A stretch of DNA of 48,371 nucleotides from an uncultured Asticcacaulis sp. (GTDB lineage: Bacteria > Pseudomonadota > Alphaproteobacteria > Caulobacterales > Caulobacteraceae): contig CAKZJB010000191.1 of NCBI GenBank assembly GCA_936940865.1, forward strand, positions 1 through 48,371, written 5' to 3'. Every line of letters starts with the position of its first letter. Within the stretch, counting starts at the first letter, position 1. The position numbers and the translations under genes were made by a program. The notes under the pieces are model-generated. The model was not told the origin of the DNA, ran no database searches, and saw only the letters and a list, made by a program, of their open reading frames with translations. Of this stretch, positions 1-9,800 are shown in pieces.

Positions 1-55
1 ATATCGGCTCCATCTTCTCAGAAGTTGGAGCCTCCGGCAAACCCGGGGCGGTTCA
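1..55. mobile_element. Terminus of an IS3-type insertion sequence (contig end)
   Basis: Read outward on the minus strand this segment starts TGAACCGCCCCGGG and is identical over 55 bases to the last 55 bases of the window read outward. The base just inside differs on the two sides, so a repeat begins exactly here. TG...CA ends and this kind of GC-rich terminal sequence are typical of IS3-family elements; that family name is from memory. The 55-base length equals a common assembler k-mer size, so the rest of the element was probably collapsed elsewhere. The insertion truncates the DarT-like gene beside it. Confidence 0.6.
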
Positions 56-552
56 AGGTTCGGCACCAGTATCTCCATGCGCTCGGCATTTCGCAATCTT
101 TCTTGCACATTCGGGTCGCTCCAATCCGTCCTAGAATAGATAACCTCTAAGTCTAGGAGATCAATGGCCTCGCTAAGGTCTAATATTACCGTATCGTTTG
201 CGTTGGCGATACCAAAAGCGACACGGACGCCTGGAGTTTTCAGAATCTCTGGCATGATTCCAAGCTGTTTCGGCGAAGGCAAGCGACCATCGCGATGTGC
301 TAAGTATTTCATTGGGTGGTTTCTTGTTAAGCAGAGGCTTACGTAGTCGGATATGCCTCGAATATCGTCCAAGTTATGGCTAAGTTGATTTCCACCTGTC
401 GCGTTCGGCCACCATCCTTCACTTCGCATCAACGTTTTCGAAGCAATACCTTTCGCTGCGATTGATGCGATGTTTGATTCGTCCGTGAAGTGGTATATAT
501 AACGATGTTGCGCGCTTCTTTTGATGTGCGCAATAAGCTGATCGATGTTCAT
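56..552 (-). pseudogene. DarT-like DNA ADP-ribosyltransferase toxin, 3' end removed by an IS
   Basis: The minus-strand frame opens at ATG 552 (an in-frame TGA lies just upstream; weak GGGGCGG ribosome site) and is open for 165 codons until IS sequence starts at base 55. The protein has the layout of the DarT/DUF4433 family: an N-terminal YIYHFTDESNIASI strand-helix with a His at residue 21, a SDYVSLCLTRNHPMKYL block near 69-84, and RNAERMEILVP near 154-164. The Glu in MEILVP (residue 160) sits where the family's catalytic Glu lies. DarT enzymes modify thymidine in single-stranded DNA and are normally paired with a DarG macrodomain antitoxin encoded downstream, which here would lie beyond the IS. 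Roughly the last 40 residues of a typical family member are missing, so the product is probably inactive. Family assignment is by eye, without a profile search. Confidence 0.65.
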
Positions 553-780
553 ATCCGCCCCGAGGTTGATTAATCTTCAGATTGTGTCGGGGAAAAATAC
601 CACCATTTGTGCTTTTTTCAACCAAATGGAAGCGCGTACCTCAAGAGTAATTGATCGGGATTTGAGCAGAGCTTCGGAGTGCCGAAGTGGTCGAATCTCT
701 CGCACGGGCAAGGATTTTGAGTGCTGCTCATTCCTCAGCCGCTGCTGCGGGATCGATTGAGACCGTACTGCTCGCAACGG
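553..780. other. Intergenic segment, nothing recognised
   Basis: Upstream of the DarT-like gene and left of the IS1380 element. No convincing reading frame, RNA gene or repeat was seen. It must contain the DarT promoter, but no clear -35/-10 pair stands out. Confidence 0.4.
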
Positions 781-784
781 CTAG
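781..784. repeat. CTAG target-site duplication, left copy
   Basis: CTAG directly outside the left inverted repeat of the IS1380 element; the matching copy is at 2413-2416. An uninterrupted ancestral site would read CAACGG-CTAG-GACGTG. Confidence 0.55.
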
Positions 785-2412
785 CCCGTCCTATTCGTCG
801 TAGCGCCGTTCTGGCTTTCGTATCGGATGGGGAATGAGGGCGCGCGGTGTTCCGCGTCGTGTTTTTCGCCACGCGCTTGGGACTGATTTTCCTCCGAATG
901 GGTTTCTTTTGAGGGGGGCGGCTTTTGGGGGCGTAGCCCCGTCAATCATGCGGGCGGGGGCTTGAGTGCAGTCATGATGTGACGGAAGAGTGAAGCCTCT
1001 GTGCAAGCGGCGGCGAAGGCGATCTTGACGCGGTGGACTGTCTCAGTGATGCGGGCGCCGATTTTCAGGAGGCTCAGCCGGATGGTATTGAACTCGGCTG
1101 TCGCCAGCTTGTGGTCCTTTGGGATCTGGTCCCTAACGGCGAGCATCAGCCAATAGGCGGCCGTGTGCAGGATCAAGCGCATCTGGTTGGCCAGAGGGCA
1201 TCGACAGGATGTGCGGTCGCTTTTCAGCTGGGTTTTGTGGAGCTTGATCAAGTTTTCCGCATTGCCGCGGGCGCAATAAAGCCTGGCGTAGAGCGTTTCC
1301 GGCTCAGGATCGTTCAGAGAGGTTACGATGAAGCGGGTGTCGAGCCCGAGCGGCGTGGCTTCGATGCGAGCAATGACGCGACGCTCGCAAGCCCAGGAGC
1401 CGGCGCCGTGGCGGATTTCGATGTAGCCGCGCACGGCTGCGGCATCCTGTTCGGCGCGCACGACACGGATATGGTCAGCGAAAGCTTCGACCTTGGCCTG
1501 CAACGGCTTGGAGCCTGCAAGCCCGAAGATGTAGTCGACGCCCTTGCGCTCGGCCCAGGCCATGACCTCGGGGCGGGCGTAATGGCTGTCACCGCGCAGG
1601 GTGATGTGGGTCTTTGGCCAGTGCTGCCGGATACGGCGCACGATCTTGCGCACCCAGCCACGCACTTCCTTGCCCGAAGGGGTCTTGCCCGGCCGCAGGA
1701 TAACCACAACCGGACGGCCCGTCGCCACATCGTAGACGTGGATGGGCTTGAAGCAGTACTCGCCTTCATGGGCATTGAAGAACGACAGCTGCTGGCGGCC
1801 GTGGACCACGTCGACCGTGTCGTCGATGTCCAGGGTGATGGCGGCGGGGACTGCCGAACCAAAGCTTTTGCAGTACTGATCGATCAAGGCGTAGGTCAGC
1901 CGTATGACGCTCCGCTTATCAGGCGCGTTCTCCCAGCGCGACAGCGTCGGCTGGGAACACAAATCCCTCCCGCCCTCGGGCAGGCGACCGCAGGCGAGCT
2001 TGAAGGCCGGATCGGTACGCAGGAAACCCAGATCGTTGCCATCCTCATAACCGCAGGCAATGGCGAAGATGCGCGCCTTCAGGATCGACGCCAGCGAATG
2101 GGTCACGAACACCGGATTGCGGTGATCCGGTATCAGTCGCCAAAGCCGGTCAATGATCCCGATCCGGCGCTCTGCGACAGCCAGCAACATGACGCCCCCG
2201 TCGGAACTGATCCGTCCGCCATCGAAAGCAGCTGTGACTTTCTTGCGCGAGACGCTTGGCAAATCGAACGGAAGATCGGTATCTTGGTCCATGGCGGGTG
2301 TGGCCTTGGCAGGGTTGGAACAGATTAGGATTCGACACCCAAAATCTATTACCAAACAACGCTTTAAGCTACACCTGCTGCATCAATTGGCCCCGCTCAT
2401 GAATAAGACGGG
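785..2412 (-). mobile_element. IS1380-family insertion sequence
   Basis: A 1,628-bp element with one transposase gene. Its ends form an inverted repeat: CCCGTCCTATTC at 785-796 against CCCGTCTTATTC (reverse complement of 2401-2412), 11 of 12 matching. Each end is flanked by CTAG (781-784 and 2413-2416), which fits the 4-bp target duplication usual for IS1380. Because CTAG is itself palindromic it could also belong to the inverted repeat, so the exact edge is uncertain by four bases. The length agrees with the family norm of about 1.6-1.7 kb, and the transposase frame is intact, so the element may still move. Confidence 0.8.
946..2292 (-). CDS. IS1380-family transposase
   Basis: DDE transposase of about 448 residues that cuts and joins the ends of its IS. 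The N-terminus has the family signature VTAAFDGGRISSDGGVMLL, with the first catalytic-region Asp residues, followed by a helical region with CGYEDGNDLGFLRTDPAFKLACG. The central part contains TLDIDDTVDVVHG (probable catalytic Asp) and ITLRGDSHYARPE, and the C-terminal part contains the family-typical GNAENLIKLHKTQLKSDRTSC, where the third acidic residue is expected. The frame stays open further upstream to 2355, but the start chosen is the ATG of MDQDTDLPF at 2292, inside the element and typical for the family. No frameshift or internal stop is visible. Confidence 0.9.
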   Translation of the reverse strand: MDQDTDLPFDLPSVSRKKVTAAFDGGRISSDGGVMLLAVAERRIGIIDRLWRLIPDHRNPVFVTHSLASILKARIFAIACGYEDGNDLGFLRTDPAFKLACGRLPEGGRDLCSQPTLSRWENAPDKRSVIRLTYALIDQYCKSFGSAVPAAITLDIDDTVDVVHGRQQLSFFNAHEGEYCFKPIHVYDVATGRPVVVILRPGKTPSGKEVRGWVRKIVRRIRQHWPKTHITLRGDSHYARPEVMAWAERKGVDYIFGLAGSKPLQAKVEAFADHIRVVRAEQDAAAVRGYIEIRHGAGSWACERRVIARIEATPLGLDTRFIVTSLNDPEPETLYARLYCARGNAENLIKLHKTQLKSDRTSCRCPLANQMRLILHTAAYWLMLAVRDQIPKDHKLATAEFNTIRLSLLKIGARITETVHRVKIAFAAACTEASLFRHIMTALKPPPA

Positions 2413-2416
2413 CTAG
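2413..2416. repeat. CTAG target-site duplication, right copy
   Basis: CTAG directly outside the right inverted repeat of the IS1380 element; pairs with 781-784. Confidence 0.55.
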
Positions 2417-2578
2417 GACGTGCTCCAGCCCCGCCAGGCGGTCGGGCAACCCTCCGCCGCGTCCGGAGTTGGCCACGGCGGCAGGAGGTCGTCGCCCACA
2501 ACGACAAGACCGACAGCCGGCGTGGACAACGGTCAAGCGCCGACCGGAGGGCAGATAAACGGGCCGCCAGCCATCTAC
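2417..2578. other. GC-rich intergenic segment, nothing recognised
   Basis: GC-rich stretch between the IS and the immunity gene. It may be debris of an older element, but I see no frame that I can match to a family and no strong terminator after the immunity gene. Confidence 0.35.
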
Positions 2579-3364
2579 CTACTGAGGCTTAAACTGAGGC
2601 CATGTGTAGAGTTTACCGCCCAACCACGGTTCGCATTCGTACGGCTCATCGCACTGCCAAAGCTGCAAGTGGGTCCCTCCGTGTATGCCAGGTTCAGGCC
2701 AGGGCTCCCCATCGCGCAGCCACATTCGCCAAAGAGGCTTATCAAAATTATTATAAATTACGGAGTATCTCTGGCCTCCATGCCTTTCGGCCAGTTCGCG
2801 CTCACTCATATGACGCTCTTCACCGGTCGGATCATAAATTCCGGTCGATGGCGGAGATTCTGTATCAAAATGAATAATCTCGCCCAACTCGGCTTGATCC
2901 GCGCCATAGATCGCAATTGCTGCATCAAATATGGCCGAAAGTAATGATTCATCGACCAAACAGTGAGGCAAATCCGTAATTCTCCAGCTACTAATATCTA
3001 ATTTCGGCGACCACTTGGACTTTAGAACTGGATAGGAGCCATCATTAAACGTTATTGTACTTACGACCCTGAACTCTTGATCCAGGATTCGATTCCATAG
3101 CCAATGGTTATGAAGGAACATTACGTCCGATGGCCCAGGCGCGAAAGTCTTCTCCCATTGCGCTTGATCCATCGCAAAAATGGAGGGTTGCTTCATTGCC
3201 GCTTTGTTACCTCCCCTCTTCGGGAATGGCGCCCAGTCGTTCAACAGCGGATGCAGACCACGTATCCGCTTGAAAAAATCGAGTATGCGCTCGCGCCGTT
3301 CTTCTGATGTTTGGACAGGTTTTTGCCAGCGCACTACAATCATGACGTTACTGGTTTTTGTCAT
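2579..3364 (-). CDS. Imm52-like immunity protein for the adjacent polymorphic toxin
   Basis: A 261-residue soluble protein. Its ATG overlaps the stop of the giant YD-repeat gene by an ATGA, so the two are translationally coupled, the usual arrangement of a polymorphic toxin and its immunity protein. The sequence is rich in Trp and acidic residues, without a signal peptide or membrane segment, and contains VMFLHNHWLWNRIL, a central IYDPTGEERHMSERELAERHGG and a C-terminal PEPGIHGGTHLQLWQCDEP. It recalls the Imm52 family, which is known to accompany Tox-REase-5 nucleases, and the upstream toxin domain looks like Tox-REase-5, so the two calls support each other. Expected role: bind and neutralise the nuclease domain in the cytoplasm of the producer and its kin. 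The immunity role is well supported by position; the family name is less certain. Confidence 0.7.
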   Translation of the reverse strand: MTKTSNVMIVVRWQKPVQTSEERRERILDFFKRIRGLHPLLNDWAPFPKRGGNKAAMKQPSIFAMDQAQWEKTFAPGPSDVMFLHNHWLWNRILDQEFRVVSTITFNDGSYPVLKSKWSPKLDISSWRITDLPHCLVDESLLSAIFDAAIAIYGADQAELGEIIHFDTESPPSTGIYDPTGEERHMSERELAERHGGQRYSVIYNNFDKPLWRMWLRDGEPWPEPGIHGGTHLQLWQCDEPYECEPWLGGKLYTWPQFKPQ

Positions 3365-3810
3365 TTATGCACCTTTGGCATCGGTGTAGGAATAACAGGA
3401 ATTGTCACTCCACTCTTGGTAAACAATCCTTGGATAACCGAAGCGTCAGATTTTTCTTGAACAAACCATGTCCCAGTCACGTTTTTACCCTCTGTAAGTA
3501 GGCTATCAATCACAACCTGTTGCCTTTGGCCTTGATTTGCAACACCGGCCTGCGCAAAGCCGTATTGAAATACCTTCGTATATTGGCCCTTAGCTTCCTG
3601 CAAAAGCACGCCGGTTCCTAAATCAACACAGCCATCAAAGGATATTGTCCCTTTCGGGAACATAGGAGCTGGGACAACAAATTGTTGATTTGGATGCCCT
3701 GTAATATACGCTTGATACGCGATAGAATTGGCTGACCACCCATTCGTATTTTCAGCCTCCCAAACACCGATTGACGCACATGTCGTTCGTTGTGCCTCTT
3801 CTTCAGTCGC
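3361..3810 (-). other. C-terminal toxin domain, Tox-REase-5-like nuclease
   Basis: Last 150 codons of the giant YD-repeat gene. GVWEAENTNGWSANSIAYQAYITG leads into ISFDGCVDLGTGVLLQEAKG, a restriction-endonuclease-fold core with Asp 4809 and the E-x-K pair E4822/K4824 spaced 13 residues later. This order, F-D-G then LLxEAKGxY, is what I recall of Tox-REase-5. The domain should cut DNA or RNA in target cells. The immunity gene begins at its stop codon. Confidence 0.65.
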
Positions 3811-6800
3811 TGCAATGGCGTCTACCAAGCTCACTGGAAGGTCCTTACCGTAAGCCTTACTCAACGCGACAGTGTCAAAAGTGATGCTCCCATGCGAAAT
3901 CGTTACCGGGACGTCGAGGTATTGATAAGATGTACTCGGCAGACCAAATAAGCCGGGCTTTGTAATAGCTATCGCGAATCCGGCTCTAGTTCCAGGGTCA
4001 CCAATGTTCGTGCCGCTTTTCGAGAAGGGACTAGGTCCGCTCACTTCAAGAACGAGGTCATCAAATTTTGTTTGCTGTACTTTTGGTTGCGGCGCATCTC
4101 CTGACAACACAAGAGGCATTGTTAACACGGAAAAGCGTGAGAAGATTCCGGCGTAGATGCCAAAAGCCTCCGCCGCTTCCGTTAAACCCGCCAAGCGAAG
4201 CGCCCCGACCGTGGCGTTTCCAGCCATTCCGGGCGCAAGGGTTAACGCACTGGCCTTATAAACCCCAACGCCTCCGCCTCCAGTCGACAGAGGGTTGCCA
4301 GCGGCATCGACATCCACCCAATTCCCGTTCCCATCACGGACTTGTCGGAACACCGCATTTTGTACGGACTGATTGCCATAACCCGATGACGCGATTGGAC
4401 TGTCGCCGTAATAAATTCGGTCACCCGAAGAATTGGCAACCCCGCCATCACCCACGATCGTGCTCTCGTCAGTGCTTGTGTTCGACGCCAGCAAGTCCGC
4501 CACTGTCGGGACATTGGCAAGGTAGTCGGGTAACGTCGTAGCCGCCGCCCATGACGCCGGCACAGATACGCCCCGCAACCGGATGCCGTTATCGCCCGGA
4601 AAGGCCTCGCCGCTCTGCGACGTGCTTGCGGGCTTAGCCATAATCGCATCGCCTATCATATCCCCGATGGTACTGCCGATATATTCGGGCAAGGCTGACA
4701 TAAGGCTCTTGCCGAAGCTCTCGTGCTTTGCCGCCGCCTGGGTAGCCGCGCCTGCCAGAAGCCCGGCGGTACCAGTCAAAATCCTGTCCGCTGTCGGGCC
4801 GAAGACATCGCCTCGGTGCTGTGCTGTCGCCCCGAAACCCTTTGGCGGATGCAGGGCGCTGCTTACCCCATATTCGACCAGCGCGACGGTCCCGGCCACG
4901 GCGATCGACGTCCAGTCGAACGTCTTCTGCATGTGGAGCCCCATCTCCACGCCCTGGCTGACCACATCGGTCGCGATGCCACGTTCGAGCATCTGGGGAA
5001 GCCCTGAGCCGGGGATCAACCCTTGGAATTCACCGCCGACCGCGCCAGTGATCGTGCCTACCGCCACGGATTTCCAATCGATCTTCTTTTGAATACCCGC
5101 CCCCACCGCGAAAACCTGGCTGCCCAGGCTGGCTGCGAAGCCGGTCATGGCCCCCGCCATCGCCAGTTCAGTGGGCGTCATAAGGGCGGCGGTGGCAGCT
5201 AATCCGGCTTGCGACACCGCCGTTCCCGTAGCCACAGCTCCGAACCCGGCCGTAGCCGCAGTCCCTCCTAGATTGATAGCCTCCGCCATTGCATACGGCG
5301 CCACGATCGCGGCCACCACGACGGCCACGGCGATGATCAGGATCTGCCCGACCATGCCGCATCCGATCTCCTTGGGCGCGGGCGGTTGCGGCTCCTGCGG
5401 CAGGGTCGGCGTCGTGTTGCCGAGCGCGTCGGAGGCGTTGTACGGCTTGAACACGCTCGAACTGTTGTGCACGTTGGTCACGCCGTTGGGGATGATCAGG
5501 CTCTGCCCCGCCACCAGCGTCGATCCCGCCGACAGCCCGTTGGCATTGGCCAGCACGTACCACAGCGAGGAATCGCCCCAGACGTTCTGCGCGATCGACT
5601 GCAGCGTATCGCCCGCCATCACCGTATAGCCGCCCGCCGACTGCCCGACGCTCGTGGCATTGTACGCCTGGTAGTTCTCGTCGAAGTTGGCGTTCAATCC
5701 GACGACCGGCGTCCCCGTCAGGCCGGTCAGCGCCGACCCCGCCGTCGCCGCGCTGTTGCGGTCCGTCTGCAACTGCTGCGCATAGTCCACCTGGCTCGTC
5801 AGCTGGTCGGTCCCGACATCGCCCACAACATGGCCGTTCAGATAGAAGAAGTTGCGGTACGCCCCCTTGGTGTTAAGCCCGTTATAGGTGTCGGTCTCCT
5901 TGCGCGTCAGAACCTGGCCGAAGCTGTCGGTCTGGTACGTCACAGTCCGCCCGATCCCCGTATCGGCCACCTGCGTCAGGTTGCCGTTGACGTCGTAGCT
6001 GTAGCTGGCATTGCCCGCCGGCCACGAATTGTTGCTGGGATTGTTCGGATCGTTGCCGGTAATCGTCGTCGCCGCGGACTTCGCCTGATCCCACCACGCA
6101 TAGGCATAGGTCGTCGTCGTCGTCACCGGCTGCGCCGAAGACCCGACCGTCGTCTGCACGTTTTTCGACTGCATGATCACGCCCTGGTCGGCGCCGTCGT
6201 AATTGCCCGTGGCGCTGTTGTAGGCCCCGTAATAGTTATTGACCACGCTCTTGTAGGTCGTGCTGCCGTTGTAGGTCAGGTCCGTCTCTGTCGTGACGCG
6301 GCCGCCCAGGTCGTAGGTGATGTCCCGCGTCGACAACGGATTGCTGCTGTTCTGCTGGTACTCGGTGTAGAACCTCATATTCCCCAGCACGTCCGTCGTC
6401 CGGCTGGCGGTCACATAGTTCCCGATCGTCACCGTCTCGAGATAGCCGTCCGTCGTATAGGCATAGCTTTCCGTGTAGGGCAGCGAGTAGATGACGCTGG
6501 TCGGGCCATAGGCCGCCGTCTTGCGGTCACCGCGCGCATTGTAGCTGATCAACACCCCGTCCGTGGCCACCGTGATCACCCCGTTCACCAGCGTCCCCTT
6601 GGTGATCACGAACCGGTTCATGCTGTCATACGTGTACCAGTAGTCCTGCGTCGCCGTCACAGCCGTCTGGTTGCTGGCCGTCCCCACCTTGTCCACCCGG
6701 ACATAGGTCGTCTTCACCTCCCGCCGGTTGCCGTTGGCGTCGTAGGCATAGGTTATGTCCGCATTGGCATCGCGGATCTCGGTGACCCGGTTCAGCGCGT

Positions 6801-9800
6801 CATAGCTGATGACCGAGTTCTGGTAGGTCCCGGCGGTCGCCCCCGTCCGGTAATAGCCCTCGACCGTCCGGTTGCCGTTCTTGTCATACGCATAAACCGC
6901 CTTGATACCCGTGGCGGTGTCGGTGACGCTGCCGATCTGGCCGCTGGTCGTATAGACATAATCCAGCGACTGCCCGGCGCTGCTGCCCTGGTGCGTCAAC
7001 TGGCCGTTCAGGTCATAGCTGTAGCTGGTCGTGTGCAAACCGAAGTCCGAACTCGACACCATCTTGCCGAAGTAGTCGGTCACGACCGACGAAGTCTGCC
7101 CCCAGACGCCCGTCGTCTTCGTCCAGCTTCCGATATTGGCCTGACCCGCCGTTACCCGGCCCGTCGCCGTCATCGCGGTCCACGTATAGTTATAGGTCGT
7201 GGCCTGGCCGGTGAAGCTGACCGACTTCGTCACCCGCCCCAGGAGGTCGTAGTCGCTCGTCTCAACGGTCGAAGCCCCGTAGACATTGTTCCAGTGCCTG
7301 AGGCGCTGGCCCAGACCATCATAGGCGTAATAGTCCTTCAACTGCGATATGCCGGACGTATAGGTCAGGTCCGTGCCGCTACGCGTCGCATGATCGACCT
7401 CGATCAGACGGTTGTCCTTGTCGTAGATATTCGTGGTGACCGCGCCCATGGCGTCGGTCACTGTTTGTACGTTGTCGAAGATATCGTAGACCGTCCGGAC
7501 GACGCCGGCATCGGGATTGTACTGGTTCGTTACCAGCGCCGCCGTACCGTCGTAACCCGTACCCACCTGCAGGTCCTGCGTCGTCAGCTTGCCGTTGGCA
7601 TCACTGTGGCCGACCTGGCGGCCCGACTTGTCGTAGTAATAGGTGTCGGTCGGCCTGACCAAGGTGCCAACGCCGTTTTCGCCGACCGACGTGACCCAGG
7701 CTCCCTTCTTCTGCACCAGGTTGCCAAGCACATCATAGGTAAAATTGGTCGTGTTGGTGTTCGCGTCCGTTTGGCTGAGCACATCGCCAAACGCATTGAA
7801 GGTCTGACTGCTGTCGCTATAGGCGGCCGTCACCGGAACCGCCGTCAACGTCCAGGAACCCCCGCTTTGCGCGGCCGCGAAAACCGGAACGGAGGTGAAG
7901 CTCGTCGCCGTCGGATTGGGCGTCGATGCGCTGTCGAAGGTTACCGTACCTGTCTTGGCGTCGACGACCTTGCCCGACGCATCCGTCGCCAGGTACTTCA
8001 CTTCCCAGCTCGAGCCCGCCGTGCCGTTGAAAGGCGGCGCCGAAAGATCGAACATGAAGGCGCCCGGAGTCGCCGTACTGTTGCCGTCATAGACCGGTTG
8101 CGAGGCCGTGACAGCCGTGTATCCGCCTGTAGACCCAGTGGGCCGTACATAAAGGGTCGCCGCCGTGGCGTTCGGCACCGTGACTCTCAATCCGCGGGCG
8201 GATGACGGCGTGTATGTGTCCGTGATGACGGCATATTGCATGCAAACAGCGGTGAATGTCCGGGAAGCCAGCGTAATAGTTCCTGACGCCGTGTCCTGGG
8301 TGACCGTCACCAGGACGCCGACCGTCTTGCCGCTACCCGTATAGCCCTGTCCCGGCTGCGGACTGGTCGCAAAGGACAGGTTATAGGTGCCGCCGTCTAT
8401 GACTCCTGCGTCGTAGTTGCTCGATTGCGCGGTATTCTCGGCAGCCGTTACGCTCACATGAACCTTGCCGGTGCCGTTGGCGGTTGTGACACTGGGGCTG
8501 TTGAAAGAAACCCGCACCGAAGCAGTCGTCGTTCCGCCCCAATCGCCGGCAACAGAATTGAAGTCGATGTCGACCGAACCCCGCGTGTCGACGACGGCAT
8601 TACCACCGCTGGCCACCGTGCCGTCGAGGTTGGCGCTGACCGGACGCTTGACGTCGGTCAGTTCGTTACGGCTGTCATAGAGGCTATAAGTTTTGGTGAC
8701 GCCCGTTGCCGCCAGCGCGGCATCGAGATTTGCAACGCCGCACAGGTCGGTCGTGCCCTGGCTCTGGATCTGGATCGTGGCATTGCCGTTCTTGTCGTAG
8801 CCATAGACCTTGGTGACGCCGTCGCCCATGTTGGAGCGCCAGACGCGGCCGGCGGTGTCGTAATCGGCGAACTCCTGCGCTTTGGCGACGTTGCGGCCGG
8901 TGTTGACACCGCGGCTGACCACCTCGCCATAGGCGTCGTACCAGCTATCGACCGTTTGGGTGAACACCCATTGGCCGTTCGTCAGGGTCGCTTCGCCTTC
9001 CAGAATCTTTTGCCCGGCCGCGTCATACCCGTACTGCTTCGATTCCGTGATCGATGTCGTGCCGTCGGACTTCAACCGCGTATACTGTTCGATCGTCTTC
9101 TGACCGTTGGAGTCATAGCCATAGGTCGTGATGAAACCCTCGGCGTCTTTCTGGGTCGCCAGACGTCCGCCCGCGCCGTAGGTAAAGGTCGTCGTCTCGG
9201 CGCCCGACGTGCCGGAGCCCGCCGTTGTCGTCAGGATATTGCCCAGCCCGTCATAGGTATAGGCCGTGGCGTTGGCCCAGGCCGAACCATAGGCCGTCGT
9301 AACGAAGGTCAGGTGCCCCAGCTTGTCGTAGTCGTATTTCGTCTGGTCGCCGGTGGCCTCGATCTTCAGCGTGACCTGGTTCAGGTTGTTGTACCGGTAT
9401 TCGACCGTGACATCGCCAGAGGTTGTGCTGACGCTGTTGCCGTTGACGGTGGCATAGGTAGCGCTCTTGCGCGTCTCCGTCCTGCGCTGGCCGTTGTGGT
9501 CGTAGGTAAAGGCCGTGACGCGATCCGGGTCCGACCCGGCCGGCGGAGCCGGCGGCGTGGCAGGCTTGCTGCCGTCGACGGGCACCGTAACCGGCGTCGC
9601 GTACTGGGTCTGCTGCTTCGCATTGCCTTCGGCGTCGAGCACCCACGACGTCATATAGCCACCGGCATCGACCTGGTCGGTCTTGCGGCCAAGCTTGTCA
9701 TACCAGAAGTAGGTCTTGTTGCCGTTGGCGTCGGTCGTCATCACCGCATTGCCGTTCAGGTCGTAGGTCGTGCTGGTCGTAAGGCTTGCCGTCTGGTGGT

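Noticed and set aside
670-760. tRNA-like words (GCCGAAGTGGTCGAATC)
   Set aside because: No acceptor stem, anticodon arm or T-loop could be fitted.
1033-2328. 431-codon plus-strand frame opposite the transposase
   Set aside because: Antisense shadow of a clear IS1380 transposase; no ribosome site or family match.
5386-8205. 939-codon open frame on the plus strand opposite the YD-repeat gene (also 8425-10752, 10876-12138, 12766-14556, 14599-16266)
   Set aside because: Arg/Val/Gly-rich translation without domains; these are antisense shadows caused by the regular codon pattern of the YD repeats.
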